A stretch of DNA of 64,000 nt, from NCBI GenBank assembly GCA_019244165.1, contig JAFATA010000037.1:1-64000 (forward strand). The letters run 5' to 3'. The position numbers and the translations under genes are program-made. Source of the DNA: Pseudonocardiales bacterium. GTDB lineage: Bacteria > Actinomycetota > Actinomycetes > Mycobacteriales > Pseudonocardiaceae. Positions 55,741 through 64,000 of this stretch are shown one piece after another. Position 1 is the stretch's first letter, and every line of letters begins with the position of its first letter. Below the pieces are notes generated by a model that made no database searches, was not told the origin of the DNA, and saw only the letters and a list, made by a program, of their open reading frames with translations.

Positions 55741-55968
55741 CCTCGGCTCCGTTCCTCAGCGTAACCCCTCAACCCAGGAATGTAGCGGATCGTAGTCGCG
55801 CGGGAACGCAAGTCGGGGCCCTGGCAACGCCCTATGAGCGTGGCCCAGGAACAGGGCATGGTCCCGGCCCGGCGTGCTGGTTGCATTGTGGTGGCATTTG
55901 TGCGGCACTGGTGGCGCTGGGCGGTCCGGGCCACCCGCCTCCCCCTGCCGCATCACGCCAACACCCGG

Positions 55969-56538
55969 CTACTCATCATGCTCGATGAGGATTCGGAAAC
56001 TCGGAGGGGATGCACTGAATGAACTGCCTCGGCAGCGAGGTAGCAATGAGAACACCAACGGCCTCCTGCGCCAGGATCTCCCAAAAGAACCGACCTCTCG
56101 GTCTAGGCGCAGCCCAGGTTTGACGCAGCCGCCGACGAACTCAACAACTTCCTGGTCGAGGCTGGTGGTCGTGTAGCTTTGCCGCGTTACCTTCTTTGTC
56201 TCCACTCCGATCTCATTACGGACCAATTTGGCGATCGCATCTCGCTGCTCCTGGTTCAGCTTTACGAGGTTCTCCGCTGTCTGGGCCTCCTCTTTTAGGC
56301 GTTCGGCACTGGCGGAACGGACTTGGATCTCGGCCTCTACTTGGTTTAGTAGTCTTGCTGCGCTCCGCATCGTGCGCCCAAGCTCTTCTAGGCGATCCTC
56401 CAGTGTTGTGATCTTGAGTTCGACTGTCGTGTCTTTTGCTTCTTTTGTTGTACGAAACAGAGAGGTGAAACCGGAGAGGCCCGCCAAGCCCCCGAGAGCC
56501 GTAAAAATCACACTGATCAGGTATGCGATGTTCGACAC
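55969..56538 (-). CDS. Membrane-anchored coiled-coil protein
   Basis: 189 aa from GTG 56538 (VSNIAYLISVIFTALGGLAG, one TM helix near residues 3-25). It is followed by a charged helical region (LEDRLEELGRTMRSAARLLN, QVEAEIQVRSASAERLKEEA) and a C-terminal domain (GCVKPGLRLDREVGSFGRSW). GC is slightly lower than in neighbours. A short duplicate of its C-terminal coding region is seen near 60065-60112. No function is known. Confidence 0.65.
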   Translation of the reverse strand: MSNIAYLISVIFTALGGLAGLSGFTSLFRTTKEAKDTTVELKITTLEDRLEELGRTMRSAARLLNQVEAEIQVRSASAERLKEEAQTAENLVKLNQEQRDAIAKLVRNEIGVETKKVTRQSYTTTSLDQEVVEFVGGCVKPGLRLDREVGSFGRSWRRRPLVFSLLPRCRGSSFSASPPSFRILIEHDE

Positions 56539-56873
56539 GCGTGGCCTACCCCTCTGTAGGGTCTGGAAGGCGGGGGATTCCTGTCGTGGTGACTGCGGTC
56601 TGGGCGGCGCCAGGAAGATCCAATCGGTGACCGAGTGACTGCGTGGGGTAGCACGGGCAGCCCCATGATGCGCTCAAGCTCTTCCAGCTCGGGCACTGTC
56701 GGCTCACGGGGTTCGCGCCCGACAAAAGTCCAACCGGCACAGTGGTTGGTTGCCAACAGGGTCTGGGGGGCCTGACAATTCGGGCGGCACGGTGTAGCGA
56801 CCGGTTGGGGCGGCTACAGGCGAGCGCCTGGTCAACGTTCGCGGATGTGGGCTTGGCAGGAGCGGGATCTGTG
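56539..56873. other. Intergenic region
   Basis: About 335 bases of divergent promoter region before the FHA gene; ORFs here are short and unsupported. Confidence 0.4.
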
Positions 56874-57473
56874 GTGACTGCGTACCTGGAGGTGTGGAAA
56901 CCGGCGGGGGTTGAGCTCGTGCCACTCGACGGGCCGCGGGTGACGATCGGTCGGGCCGAGTGCAACGATGTTGTGCTGGCTCATGACAAAACCGTGGGGA
57001 GATTGCACGCGGTCGTTGAGCCGGTCGCGGACGGCTGGTGTGTGCAGGATCTGGGTAGCCGCAACGGCACAGTCGTTCGCGGTGATCGCATCTTGGCGAT
57101 GCGGGTTCTGCACCACGGCGATGATGTCGTGGTAGGCCGTACGAAGCTGGTGTTTAGGGCTGCGGAACCAGCCGATGTGACTCGTACTCAAGGTGCCGCG
57201 TCGTCGCCTGAGCTGACCCGCCGTGAGCGTGATGTGCTCCGGGCGCTGTGCCGGCCATTGTTCAACGGGCAGATGTTCACCGAGCCTGCCTCGCTGCGTG
57301 ACATAGCGGTCGCCTTGGTGGTCAGTGAGCCAGCCGTGGAGCAGCACCTGCTTCGGCTGTACGGGAAGTTCGACATTCCCGCCGGCAGTCGCAACCGCCG
57401 GAGCCTGCTCGCCAACGAAGCTCTCCGCCGGGGCGCGGTCACCATCGCCGACCTCACTGAGCCGACGCCGTGA
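56874..57473 (+). CDS. FHA-domain protein with HTH-like tail
   Basis: 199 aa from GTG 56874, with GGAG upstream. FHA domain in the first 100 residues with the phosphothreonine-binding motifs VTIGRAECNDVVL, GRLHAVVEPVADGWCVQDLG and SRNGTVVRGDRI (core GR, SxxH-type, and NG residues). C-terminal part ELTRRERDVLRALCRPLFNG with VVSEPAVEQHLLRLYGKFDI resembles a LuxR-type HTH. It is coupled by GTGA to the kinase gene and is probably its phosphorylation target or reader. Confidence 0.82.
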   Translation: MTAYLEVWKPAGVELVPLDGPRVTIGRAECNDVVLAHDKTVGRLHAVVEPVADGWCVQDLGSRNGTVVRGDRILAMRVLHHGDDVVVGRTKLVFRAAEPADVTRTQGAASSPELTRRERDVLRALCRPLFNGQMFTEPASLRDIAVALVVSEPAVEQHLLRLYGKFDIPAGSRNRRSLLANEALRRGAVTIADLTEPTP

Positions 57474-59044
57474 CCCGCGCCACGTTCAAAACCGGTACCC
57501 GGATCGGCCCGTTTATTCTGGAATCGCTTATCGGGCGCGGAGGAATGGGCGATGTCTATCGCGCTGTCCACCGCGACCTCGATCGAACCGTGGCGCTAAA
57601 ACTCCTAGCCCCCACCCTGGCGGTCCAGGAGGAGTTCACCTCGCGATTTCTGCGTGAAGCGCGCACGATGCAAGCCCTGGAACACCCGGCCATCGTCACG
57701 GTGTACGACGCGGGCGAGGCAGATGGCCAACTGTACCTAGCGATGCGTTTGGTCGGGGCGGCCAGCCTCAAACATCTGATCGCTGAGGGCGAGGGTTCCG
57801 TCGAGCAGGCCATGTCGGTCCTGCACCGGCTCGCCGAAGCCCTCGACTACGCCCACAGTCGCGGCATCATTCACCGCGACATCAAGCCCGCCAATATTCT
57901 CCTCGATCAGGACCTGCAGCCCGTGCTGGCCGACTTCGGCTTGGCCAAAGTCCTCGATGACACCTCGACCACGGTGAGCAGCCAGTACCTCGGAACGCCA
58001 ACCTACCTGGCACCCGAACAGGCATCCGGTGGCCCGGTCAGTCACAGAGCCGACCTGTACTCCTTCGCCTGCGTGGCGTTCGAGCTGCTCACTGGCACCA
58101 CCCCCTATACCGAGCCCGATTCGCTGTCGCTGCTGTTGGCACACGGAAGCCATCCCGTGCCCCGGGCCACCGAGCGCCAACACACCCTGCCACCAGCGGT
58201 TGATGACGTGTTCACCCGGGCCTTGGCCAAGGCACCCACGGATCGCTACCCCTCAGCTGAGGCATTCGTGGATGCCCTCGACCAGGCGCTCACAGCGAAT
58301 CAGCGCCCACGAGGCATGCGTCGCCGCTGGGTGAGAGGGTCGGTTGTCAGCGGGATCGTTGTTATTGCGGCCCTCGTCGCGGTCCTGGTGGTCTGGCATC
58401 CCCCGCCCAACCCCAGTCCGGAGCCTCCAGTGAAGCGCGCCGCGACCTCCGCTGCCGTCCCCCGCGGCCGGTTAGTCTACCAGGCGAAGATGGACGGCAC
58501 CGGTGTCGGGTTCGCCGACTTGGTCGGACGCCCCAACGATCCTGCCCACGAGACCGTGCGCTTTCTCCCCCATACGCTCGAACTTACAGCTCTCACCGCT
58601 GGCGCCGACGCCGGCACTGACCTCAAACTTGCCGACGCTGTCACCACCTATGTCGGGGATATCGACATCTCCGTCAAACCAGGGTCCAATGTACAGTTCT
58701 GCTGGGGTCTTCGGTGGGCCGTGCAAGGAAAACTGGCTTACGAGGTGTGCGTGGACACTGCGGCTGAATTCGCTCAGCTCGACGTTTGGGATGGGCAGAA
58801 CAACGTGCCCATCACTCCCCGAGTCGATATACCCGGACTCCAAACCGGGCGCACCGTCCCCATCACCGTCGTGGTACGCGACACCCACCTCACACTCTTC
58901 ATCGACGGAAAACAGGTCGCCGACGTCGAAAACCACCAAGTCCCGCCCGCTCGAACTTTTCCCGACCTGGACGTCTACAGCAGCGGCCTCCCCGGCACCG
59001 TCGACATCCACGCACTGAGCCTCTACACCCTTGCCGGCAGCTGA
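57470..59044 (+). CDS. Ser/Thr protein kinase with extracellular LamG-like domain
   Basis: 524 aa from GTG 57470. PknB-like kinase: ESLIGRGGMGDVYRAVHRDL (G-loop), VALKLL (Lys), IIHRDIKPANILL (catalytic HRD), ADFGLAKVLDD (DFG), GTPTYLAPEQASG. Kinase domain residues about 10-275, then a basic stop-transfer (RGMRRRWVRG), TM helix (VVSGIVVIAALVAVLVVW), Pro-rich linker and a beta-rich extracellular domain of 200 residues (DIDISVKPGSNVQFCWGLRW, RTVPITVVVRDTHLTLFIDG) resembling LamG/DUF1080 carbohydrate-binding folds. It signals through the upstream FHA protein, by inference. Confidence 0.85.
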   Translation: MTRATFKTGTRIGPFILESLIGRGGMGDVYRAVHRDLDRTVALKLLAPTLAVQEEFTSRFLREARTMQALEHPAIVTVYDAGEADGQLYLAMRLVGAASLKHLIAEGEGSVEQAMSVLHRLAEALDYAHSRGIIHRDIKPANILLDQDLQPVLADFGLAKVLDDTSTTVSSQYLGTPTYLAPEQASGGPVSHRADLYSFACVAFELLTGTTPYTEPDSLSLLLAHGSHPVPRATERQHTLPPAVDDVFTRALAKAPTDRYPSAEAFVDALDQALTANQRPRGMRRRWVRGSVVSGIVVIAALVAVLVVWHPPPNPSPEPPVKRAATSAAVPRGRLVYQAKMDGTGVGFADLVGRPNDPAHETVRFLPHTLELTALTAGADAGTDLKLADAVTTYVGDIDISVKPGSNVQFCWGLRWAVQGKLAYEVCVDTAAEFAQLDVWDGQNNVPITPRVDIPGLQTGRTVPITVVVRDTHLTLFIDGKQVADVENHQVPPARTFPDLDVYSSGLPGTVDIHALSLYTLAGS

Positions 59045-59432
59045 TGTGGAAGCCCCGTGCCGCGGTGCGTCACTGCGGCACGGGTATCGAACTGGCCTCG
59101 CCGCATGGGTCGGTCCGATGGACCGACCTACCCCACGGCTGCGCAGCCCGGCCGGCCGCTCCTGCTGGTCACCCGCCAGCAGGGCTCAACGACACAGGCG
59201 ACTCGAGTCTCACCAGTCCGTGAGCCGTACCGGCGTTCACGGACTCCACGCCACCGACGGCGACGTCAGCAAGGGGACAGACCCAGCTGCCCGGTGACTG
59301 TCAGCATCTCATAAGAAAACCCTTACGACTCGCCTAGAAAATTGTCGCGCCGCCGCGATGTTATCTTGCCTCATATTTCGTCAAAAATAGACATCACGAA
59401 GAAGTCTACTACCAAGGAATGAGAGAAATGAG
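59045..59432. other. Intergenic region with weak hairpins
   Basis: About 390 bases. Stem-loops CTGCTGG (59163-59183) and AGTCCGTGA (59215-59245) may terminate the kinase transcript. AT-rich sequence from 59330 likely holds the promoter of the next gene. No gene seen. Confidence 0.45.
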
Positions 59433-59732
59433 ATGATCATCGAGACGATCATTATCACCAAGGTTGCGCTCGCCCTCAAGGGCGCCGTGGTCATCGCTGC
59501 CCACAACGGTCTCGCCGTTCCTCTGGCCCAGAACTTTGTCAGCACCGCATTCTCTGCCGGCCTTGTTCCAGCGTTGCAGGGTCTTGCTGCGGCGCTCGTG
59601 GGGATCGGGGCTATGGCCGGAGTTGCTCTAGCGCTGGAGTCGCTTCTTAGTGCACTCGAAGACGGTGACTTGGACAAGATTTTCAGCGCAATCGGCCGCC
59701 TCGCAACTGCGGTGATGGAACTGGGCGACTGA
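59433..59732 (+). CDS. Small hydrophobic protein, possible membrane-active peptide
   Basis: 99 aa. ATG 59433 follows GGAATGAGAGAAATGAG and an AT-rich promoter-like region. Hydrophobic and Ala-rich: MIIETIIITKVALALKGAVV, GLVPALQGLAAALVGIGAMA and GVALALESLLSALEDGDLDK, then a short amphipathic end (AIGRLATAVMELGD). It has few charges, no Cys and no clear signal peptidase site. The composition suits a membrane or pore-forming peptide; toxin or bacteriocin activity is speculation. Confidence 0.55.
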   Translation: MIIETIIITKVALALKGAVVIAAHNGLAVPLAQNFVSTAFSAGLVPALQGLAAALVGIGAMAGVALALESLLSALEDGDLDKIFSAIGRLATAVMELGD

Positions 59733-59819
59733 GCGTACGCCGGTCGCGGGGTAGATCGGCAGGCGGTAGCCGCGGAACCTGGGTGATCTTGCGGACCGGT
59801 AGGCCAGACAGCACAGGGC

Positions 59820-59919
59820 TCACGCCGTGCCTGGGACGTGGAACGAGGTGATGAGAGAAGTGGCGGTCACGTGTCGGCGCGGGTCATCGACCTCTTCGAG
59901 GTGGAGCGCGACAACCTCG
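59820..59919 (-). pseudogene. hicB fragment at the right end of the island
   Basis: Encodes EVVALHLEEVDDPRRHVTAT, SLITSFHVPGTA, and stop, the C-terminal half of a HicB close to the one at 48075-48299. It is cut where the tRNA-Ser 3' repeat starts at 59920. Confidence 0.65.
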
Positions 59920-59979
59920 GCCTCGAAAGCGCGTGAGGGCTCCCGCGCTGGCGTGGGTTCAAATCCCACCGCTACCGCC
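59920..59979 (+). repeat. tRNA-Ser 3'-half duplicate (attachment-site repeat)
   Basis: Matches the tRNA-Ser gene from 46442 to 46500 with a few changes in the variable arm, including CCTCGAAAGCGCGTGAGGGC and TTCAAATCCCACCGCTACCG. Similarity extends some 20 bases past the tRNA (GCCATC-AGCAGC). It marks the right end of the island. Confidence 0.85.
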
Positions 59980-60180
59980 ATCGAGCAGCGTAAACGCCGG
60001 TCACCTTGTTTGTGGGTGACCGGCGTTTGGGCGGTTGGTTGCATTGTGGTGGCAATTGTGCGGGCCTCCTGTGTCAGTATTTCCCAAGGGAACCGACCCG
60101 CCGGTCTACGCGTCGCTGGTGACAGCGCCGTCTCCCGGACTTCAAGGCGTACGCGGAGCAGGTACGGCTCGCGAGCGACT

Positions 60181-61491
60181 CTACTGGGTCTTTTGGGTCG
60201 GATGAGGTTTTAATGTCGGCATTTTCTTGATCAGCCATAGGACGCTGTTGTCCCCGCCCAGTGCAGGGAAGTCCGGGACCACCTTGTTGCACAGTTCCAG
60301 GAGATGGTCGGTCATTGGCTGGCCTTGGGGGAAATCATTGTACCACTCGAACGTCGGTGCGGCGTGGCGGCCGAAGTAAGGGTGCTTGGGATCGTCGATG
60401 TCCATAGGTTCCTGTACGAGTTGGTTAGCGACCCCGAATAGCAGTCCCTGCATCGCGGCGATGAACGTTCGCTCCAACCCGTAACGTTCGTCATCCTCGT
60501 TACCCGGCTTGACGTCCTTCCATGACGTGCAGTACAGCTCGTCGAGCAGTCGCAGGACGTAGACGTAGGCCGCGTTACACAACAGCCCGAGATCCTGGAT
60601 CGGTCCGGCCGGGTAGTCGTTGACCCTCGGGTTATCCGGTACGTTATAAGTCTCGCCGATGGGTTCCCAGCCCTTGGCGATTCTCTCCAATTTCACATAG
60701 TGCGGGTACTCGAAGTACCCTGGCTTCGGGTCACTTGGGTCGGTCGGAACCTGCCCGCGGTCGGAGCTCATGCCCTCGCCCTGCTCCACGATCGCGTTGA
60801 TCGCGTCGAGAGCATCACGTAGGTTTTTGACCAGGATCGGTTTTCCGCCGCCACCTTCATTCCAGTAGGTTTCCACGTACTGCAGGTCAACCTTGTTGTT
60901 CTTGAACAACTCTGTTATCTTTTTTGGATCGCCCGTGGGGTGGCCTTTATCGACACCGCACAGCAGCTTGAAGCCGTCGTGGATGGCTTGATAGAATTGA
61001 CCGATCGTTGCGTACTCCTCGGGTTTGCTTTCCTTGGTTTGGCCTACCTCGGATTTCGGTTTTGGTGGTGGCGATGGCTTCTCGAACTCCATAAAAACAT
61101 CCCTGGTCAGCTTCTCGGTCAACTTGCCGAGCACCAGGTCTAGCTTCGGTTTACGCATTGGTATCGTATAGGGATATGCAGGGATAAAGTTTTTGTCGCA
61201 GAGTTTGATGTCACGACCAATCGCGATGATCATATTGCGGACCAGTGACAGGTGTAACATTTCTTCGATGACTACGCTTTTGAGTATCCGGAAGGCTCCT
61301 GGTCCTGGCGCCCACTTTGAGACGTTTTGGGTCTTGATTGAGTAGCTGGCGTAGAGGTATATCGGGATCGCCGCCATCTCCACTTGAGCCGCATACCGCA
61401 GGTGATTATACAGCTGGTCCACGGTGGTGATGGGCTGGCTCGCGTTGAGCGAGGCGAGTGGGAAGTTCTCCGGTTCCTGGGTGGTGGTCAC
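60181..61491 (-). CDS. Ferritin-like / VioB-like protein of an MNIO operon
   Basis: 436 aa from GTG 61491, with AAGGAGCAGCGTCC upstream; the ORF to 61575 is longer. The N-terminal half carries a ferritin-like four-helix pattern with ligands: LRYAAQVEMAAIPIYLYASY (E/E region), KSVVIEEMLHLSLVRNMIIA (ExxxxH), and a long C-terminal part PQGQPMTDHLLELCNKVVPD. It resembles the PF12902 ferritin-like family known from VioB-type enzymes. It overlaps the upstream DUF2063 gene by 86 bases. A di-iron role in the modification pathway is inferred. Confidence 0.78.
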   Translation of the reverse strand: MTTTQEPENFPLASLNASQPITTVDQLYNHLRYAAQVEMAAIPIYLYASYSIKTQNVSKWAPGPGAFRILKSVVIEEMLHLSLVRNMIIAIGRDIKLCDKNFIPAYPYTIPMRKPKLDLVLGKLTEKLTRDVFMEFEKPSPPPKPKSEVGQTKESKPEEYATIGQFYQAIHDGFKLLCGVDKGHPTGDPKKITELFKNNKVDLQYVETYWNEGGGGKPILVKNLRDALDAINAIVEQGEGMSSDRGQVPTDPSDPKPGYFEYPHYVKLERIAKGWEPIGETYNVPDNPRVNDYPAGPIQDLGLLCNAAYVYVLRLLDELYCTSWKDVKPGNEDDERYGLERTFIAAMQGLLFGVANQLVQEPMDIDDPKHPYFGRHAAPTFEWYNDFPQGQPMTDHLLELCNKVVPDFPALGGDNSVLWLIKKMPTLKPHPTQKTQ

Positions 61492-62335
61492 GGACGCTGC
61501 TCCTTTCACGCTCTGTTGTCCGTTCCGGCTCGACGGGCTCCGGGAGGCTGATCGCGGTAAAAATCCGCCGTGCAACCCACTCCCGTAGGTAGGTGGTGGC
61601 GTCGGCGTCGGTCACGCCCGCTCGCAGCGCGGCTTGGCGTAGGGAGTGGCCAGTGGCCAGCGCGGTCAGCAGGTGCCACCGGGGTGGTTCCACCTCGGTC
61701 ACGGTGACGAGGTAGTTGTGCCGGGATAACACCAGGTGAGTGCTTGAGCGGGGCGGTAGTGGTGGGGCGTCTTTGCCGTGGCGGACGGTAGTGACGTAGG
61801 TGTGGACCGGGAAACTCAGAATGAGAAGCCGCAGGCTGGGCGCTGGTGTGGCGAGCGCGTGGGCCCATCCGGGGGAAAGTGGTTCGGGTAGTGAGGGCGG
61901 TTGGAGTAGAGCGCCGTCTTCCATTCCGGGCCCCGCGTGCACCTCGATGAACGCTCGCTCAAACCGAGCGATGTCGATCATCAGGTCGATCCATTCCTCC
62001 CGAGCGTGCCGGTCCGGCCGCGTGGCAGCCAGATGGTCACCGAACCGGGCACCCAGTTCCCCCAGAGTGCGGCTGCGGGAGGGGTTGGCCCCCAGGTACT
62101 CCACCGCGAAGGCATCGAACAGCTCCCGGCCCAGCAGATGACACAACACGGGGTAGTGCCTGCGCATGCACTCCAGCAGCCGCGCGCGGTAACCCCGCTG
62201 GTAGATAGCCAACCGCTCCTCAGGACCCAGCGTCGAGGACGCGGTGATCACGTCACAGACCCCGGTCGTCCTGGCCGGATCCTGGATGGCGGCTTGCAAC
62301 CACCCCTGAGTCCGGCTCAGGGACTCATCCCCCAT
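61406..62335 (-). CDS. DUF2063 / HvfC-like partner protein
   Basis: 309 aa from ATG 62335 ([20 protein letters not shown]); a longer ORF starts at 62404. DUF2063 signature: [60 protein letters not shown]. This domain binds the substrate peptide and partners MNIO enzymes in known systems. The start overlaps the MNIO stop by 11 bases, so the order Cys-protein, MNIO, DUF2063, ferritin is one translational unit. Confidence 0.85.
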   Translation of the reverse strand: MGDESLSRTQGWLQAAIQDPARTTGVCDVITASSTLGPEERLAIYQRGYRARLLECMRRHYPVLCHLLGRELFDAFAVEYLGANPSRSRTLGELGARFGDHLAATRPDRHAREEWIDLMIDIARFERAFIEVHAGPGMEDGALLQPPSLPEPLSPGWAHALATPAPSLRLLILSFPVHTYVTTVRHGKDAPPLPPRSSTHLVLSRHNYLVTVTEVEPPRWHLLTALATGHSLRQAALRAGVTDADATTYLREWVARRIFTAISLPEPVEPERTTERERSSVRDHHPGTGELPTRLAQREPAHHHRGPAV

Positions 62336-63179
62336 GTCGCTCGACCGGTTCCGTGTCGGCGAGGCATTGACGCGCCTTGCCCAGCTCCGCCACCAGAGCC
62401 TCAAACGGCGGGATGTGCTCGTCCCACTCCACCATCGTCGACACGCCTCCCGTGTGCGCGCTCGCGACCCGGTACAGGTCCCATACCGGCTCGGCCACCG
62501 GCTGGTCGTGAGTATCGATCAAGTGAGTACCTCGGTCGGTGTGGCCGGCCAGGTGCATCTGCACGATCCGCTCCGCCGGCAGCGCACGGATGTACTCGTA
62601 AGGATCGAACTCGTGGTTGACGGCGGACACGTAGACATTGTTGACGTCGAGCAGCAGGCCACAGTCGGCCTCGGCGGCCATCCGGCTCAGAAACTCCCAC
62701 TCGGTCATCGTGGAGTCCCGGAAACCCACATAGGTACTCGGGTTCTCCAGCACCAGCGGCCGTTCCAGGAAATCTTGGACCACCCGAATCCGGCCGACGA
62801 CATGCCGCAGCGATTCTTCCGTCAGAGGCAAGGGCAGCAAGTCGTGCGTGTTGAGGCCGAGTACACCGGTCCAGCATACATGATCGGACACCCATACCGC
62901 ACCGATGTCGGATGCCATCCGTTTGAGCTGACGCAGATAGTCCCAATCCAACTGGTCAGTGCTTCCAATTGACAACGAAACCCCGTGCATGACCACGGGA
63001 TAAAGGGCGGCGACCTCACCCAAGACCCGCCGTGGAAACCCACCATACCCCAAGAAGTTCTCTGAAATAACCTCGAACCAGTCCACGTGGGGACGACGGG
63101 TACCTACTTGGGAGAAATGGCAGGACCGCAGCCCGAGACCGAACCCCAGATGGGGTAAGCCGAGTCGGTCAGCGGTCAT
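62325..63179 (-). CDS. MNIO-type oxidase (DUF692, HvfB/MbnB-like)
   Basis: 284 aa from ATG 63179, which directly follows the TGA of the Cys-rich gene. TIM-barrel ligands of the multinuclear non-haem iron oxidases are present: [65 protein letters not shown] and EWDEHIPPF. Such enzymes convert Cys to oxazolone/thioamide or thiooxazole and do other oxidations on RiPP substrates. Length is normal. No lost ligand is apparent. Confidence 0.88.
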   Translation of the reverse strand: MTADRLGLPHLGFGLGLRSCHFSQVGTRRPHVDWFEVISENFLGYGGFPRRVLGEVAALYPVVMHGVSLSIGSTDQLDWDYLRQLKRMASDIGAVWVSDHVCWTGVLGLNTHDLLPLPLTEESLRHVVGRIRVVQDFLERPLVLENPSTYVGFRDSTMTEWEFLSRMAAEADCGLLLDVNNVYVSAVNHEFDPYEYIRALPAERIVQMHLAGHTDRGTHLIDTHDQPVAEPVWDLYRVASAHTGGVSTMVEWDEHIPPFEALVAELGKARQCLADTEPVERHGG

Positions 63180-63848
63180 TCAGCCACCTCCCCGATACTC
63201 AGGTAACGGCGGACTAGGCGCTTCAGTGTAGAACGCGACTTCCGTGGGCTTCGTGAGGTACTTCTCGGAGCGATTCGTCTCATATGACGGGACTTGGTCG
63301 TCAGGGTACCCCTCCTGTGGCGGTTGTCCAAATGGGCGACCGGCATGCCACATCCGCTGCTCGAAGCGCTTACGGGCCAACTTCCATACCCCGGTTCCCT
63401 TGAAAGGCCCAGCCGAGGCCACCCGGCATTCATTGATCGGGGTGGCGCAGCTGCCGTTCCATCTGCAGGCTTGCTCACCAGGGATGGACTGCTCATAGTC
63501 GTTGCCGAGATAACCGCAGCCACCCTGACCGCGGCACTCGTTGTCACCATGACACCAGTGCTGCACGGTCGCACAGTTCCCAGTTCCCGCGTACTGTGTT
63601 TTATCGCCGTCCACGCCGTGCCCTTCGCAGGCGTTGAGACCCACGCAGACATGGAGTTCCAGAACCTTCTCCGCCTCCTCCTGGGCCTGATCGCCTTCCT
63701 CAGGAATGAGTAGCTGTTCCTTGCCAGCTTCATGAGCGGCAGCTCTTATAATAGCACCAAGTGGGCCGCCAGTCGCCAAAAGAGTCGCTTCCCTCACCGA
63801 AAGCCCATCATTCCCATCGCTAGGGTCACCGTTCGTTTCCTTCGCCAT
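63180..63848 (-). CDS. Cys-rich substrate-like protein of the MNIO operon
   Basis: 222 aa from ATG 63848, with AGGTGA upstream. N-terminal Gly/Asp-rich region, helical segment REATLLATGGPLGAIIRAAA, then a Cys-rich centre with nine Cys (LHVCVGLNACEGHG, GNCATVQHWCHGDNECRGQG, GCGYLGNDYEQ..., ACRWNGSCATPINECR) and a C-terminal basic-aromatic tail. CEGHG and CRGQGGCG recall the motifs of MNIO-associated Cys-rich proteins, some of which bind copper after modification. Probable substrate of the MNIO enzyme. No signal peptide is evident. Confidence 0.78.
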   Translation of the reverse strand: MAKETNGDPSDGNDGLSVREATLLATGGPLGAIIRAAAHEAGKEQLLIPEEGDQAQEEAEKVLELHVCVGLNACEGHGVDGDKTQYAGTGNCATVQHWCHGDNECRGQGGCGYLGNDYEQSIPGEQACRWNGSCATPINECRVASAGPFKGTGVWKLARKRFEQRMWHAGRPFGQPPQEGYPDDQVPSYETNRSEKYLTKPTEVAFYTEAPSPPLPEYRGGG

Positions 63849-64000
63849 CACAACATCACCTGTTCGTATGTCGAGGTCTGGTATTCACCATCCAGCATAC
63901 TCAATCACAAAACATCCTATTCACGCACCCTGCCAGCACAGGCGTAGCACGACAATAGGAGCTACCACAGTTAACCCCTCCGTGTAAAAGAACAACACGA

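Larger units (their letters stand above)
46442..59979. mobile_element. Integrated genomic island in the 3' half of tRNA-Ser, no integrase
   Basis: A direct repeat of tRNA-Ser from its anticodon stem to the 3' end (46442-46500 and 59920-59979) flanks 13.5 kb. The tRNA remains whole at the left end, the usual result of tyrosine-integrase insertion. Content is accessory: imiditide-like cassettes, DprA, kinase, and many decayed genes. No integrase, relaxase or phage structural gene was found, so the island looks old and immobilised. The exact right boundary is inferred from the repeat. Confidence 0.7.

Noticed and set aside
59920-59979. A second tRNA-Ser gene
   Set aside because: Only the 3' half from the anticodon stem is present; there is no acceptor 5' strand or D-arm, so it is an attachment-site duplicate.

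Overview
The window is high-GC DNA from an actinomycete, most likely of the Pseudonocardiales or a close relative. The evidence is pervasive GTG starts and GTGA/ATGA gene overlaps, a tRNA-Ser/tadA/tyrA neighbourhood resembling the mycobacterial Rv3752c-Rv3754 region, several XRE-TPR regulators, DUF222 and DUF6131 proteins, and an actinobacterial-type SOS box. Family assignments are by eye from motifs; no database search was run.

Left part (1-31 kb): an accessory region built around three paralogous TIR - nSTAND NTPase - WD40 proteins, which look like innate-immunity or cell-death sensors. Copy A (2981-9683, +) is split by a 3,274-bp transposon (4345-7618) with inverted ends, a 6-bp target duplication and TniB/TniA/DUF6431-type genes; removing the transposon plus one duplication restores the reading frame. 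Copy B (10744-14697, +) is intact with 14 WD40 repeats. Copy C (25406-29357, -) carries a one-base frameshift before its last two repeats. Between them lie a serine hydrolase, a nucleoside-permease-family protein, a TetR/flavin-monooxygenase pair around a 22-bp inverted-repeat operator, a methyltransferase, a DUF4383 protein, an SDR, and several very small genes.

Middle (31-46.5 kb): mostly chromosomal genes: a PHP-UvrD fusion helicase, DUF6131, a YbhN-like membrane protein with a lipoprotein, an IscA/HesB-like protein, an acetyltransferase, a glycolipid-binding-domain protein, XRE-TPR plus amidase, a Cys-rich gene pair, tyrA, an M20 peptidase, a TadA-associated gene, tadA and tRNA-Ser(CGA).

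Island (46.4-60.0 kb): the 3' half of tRNA-Ser is repeated at 59920-59979, enclosing 13.5 kb that looks like an integrative element without an integrase. It holds many decayed genes (hicA remnant, XRE-TPR with stop codon, phosphoribosyltransferase, GntR, SF1 helicase) and apparently working ones: a DprA-like gene under a perfect SOS box, an FHA/Ser-Thr-kinase pair, and two copies of a cassette in which a tiny charged peptide (48 and 51 aa) overlaps by GTGA with a long PIMT-like methyltransferase. That is the architecture of imiditide-type (aspartimide) RiPPs.

Right end (60-64 kb): a tight four-gene minus-strand operon of a Cys-rich protein, an MNIO (DUF692) enzyme, a DUF2063/HvfC-like partner and a VioB-like ferritin-fold protein. 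It is a candidate metal-dependent Cys-modification system and, with the paired PIMT cassettes, the most interesting biology in the window.
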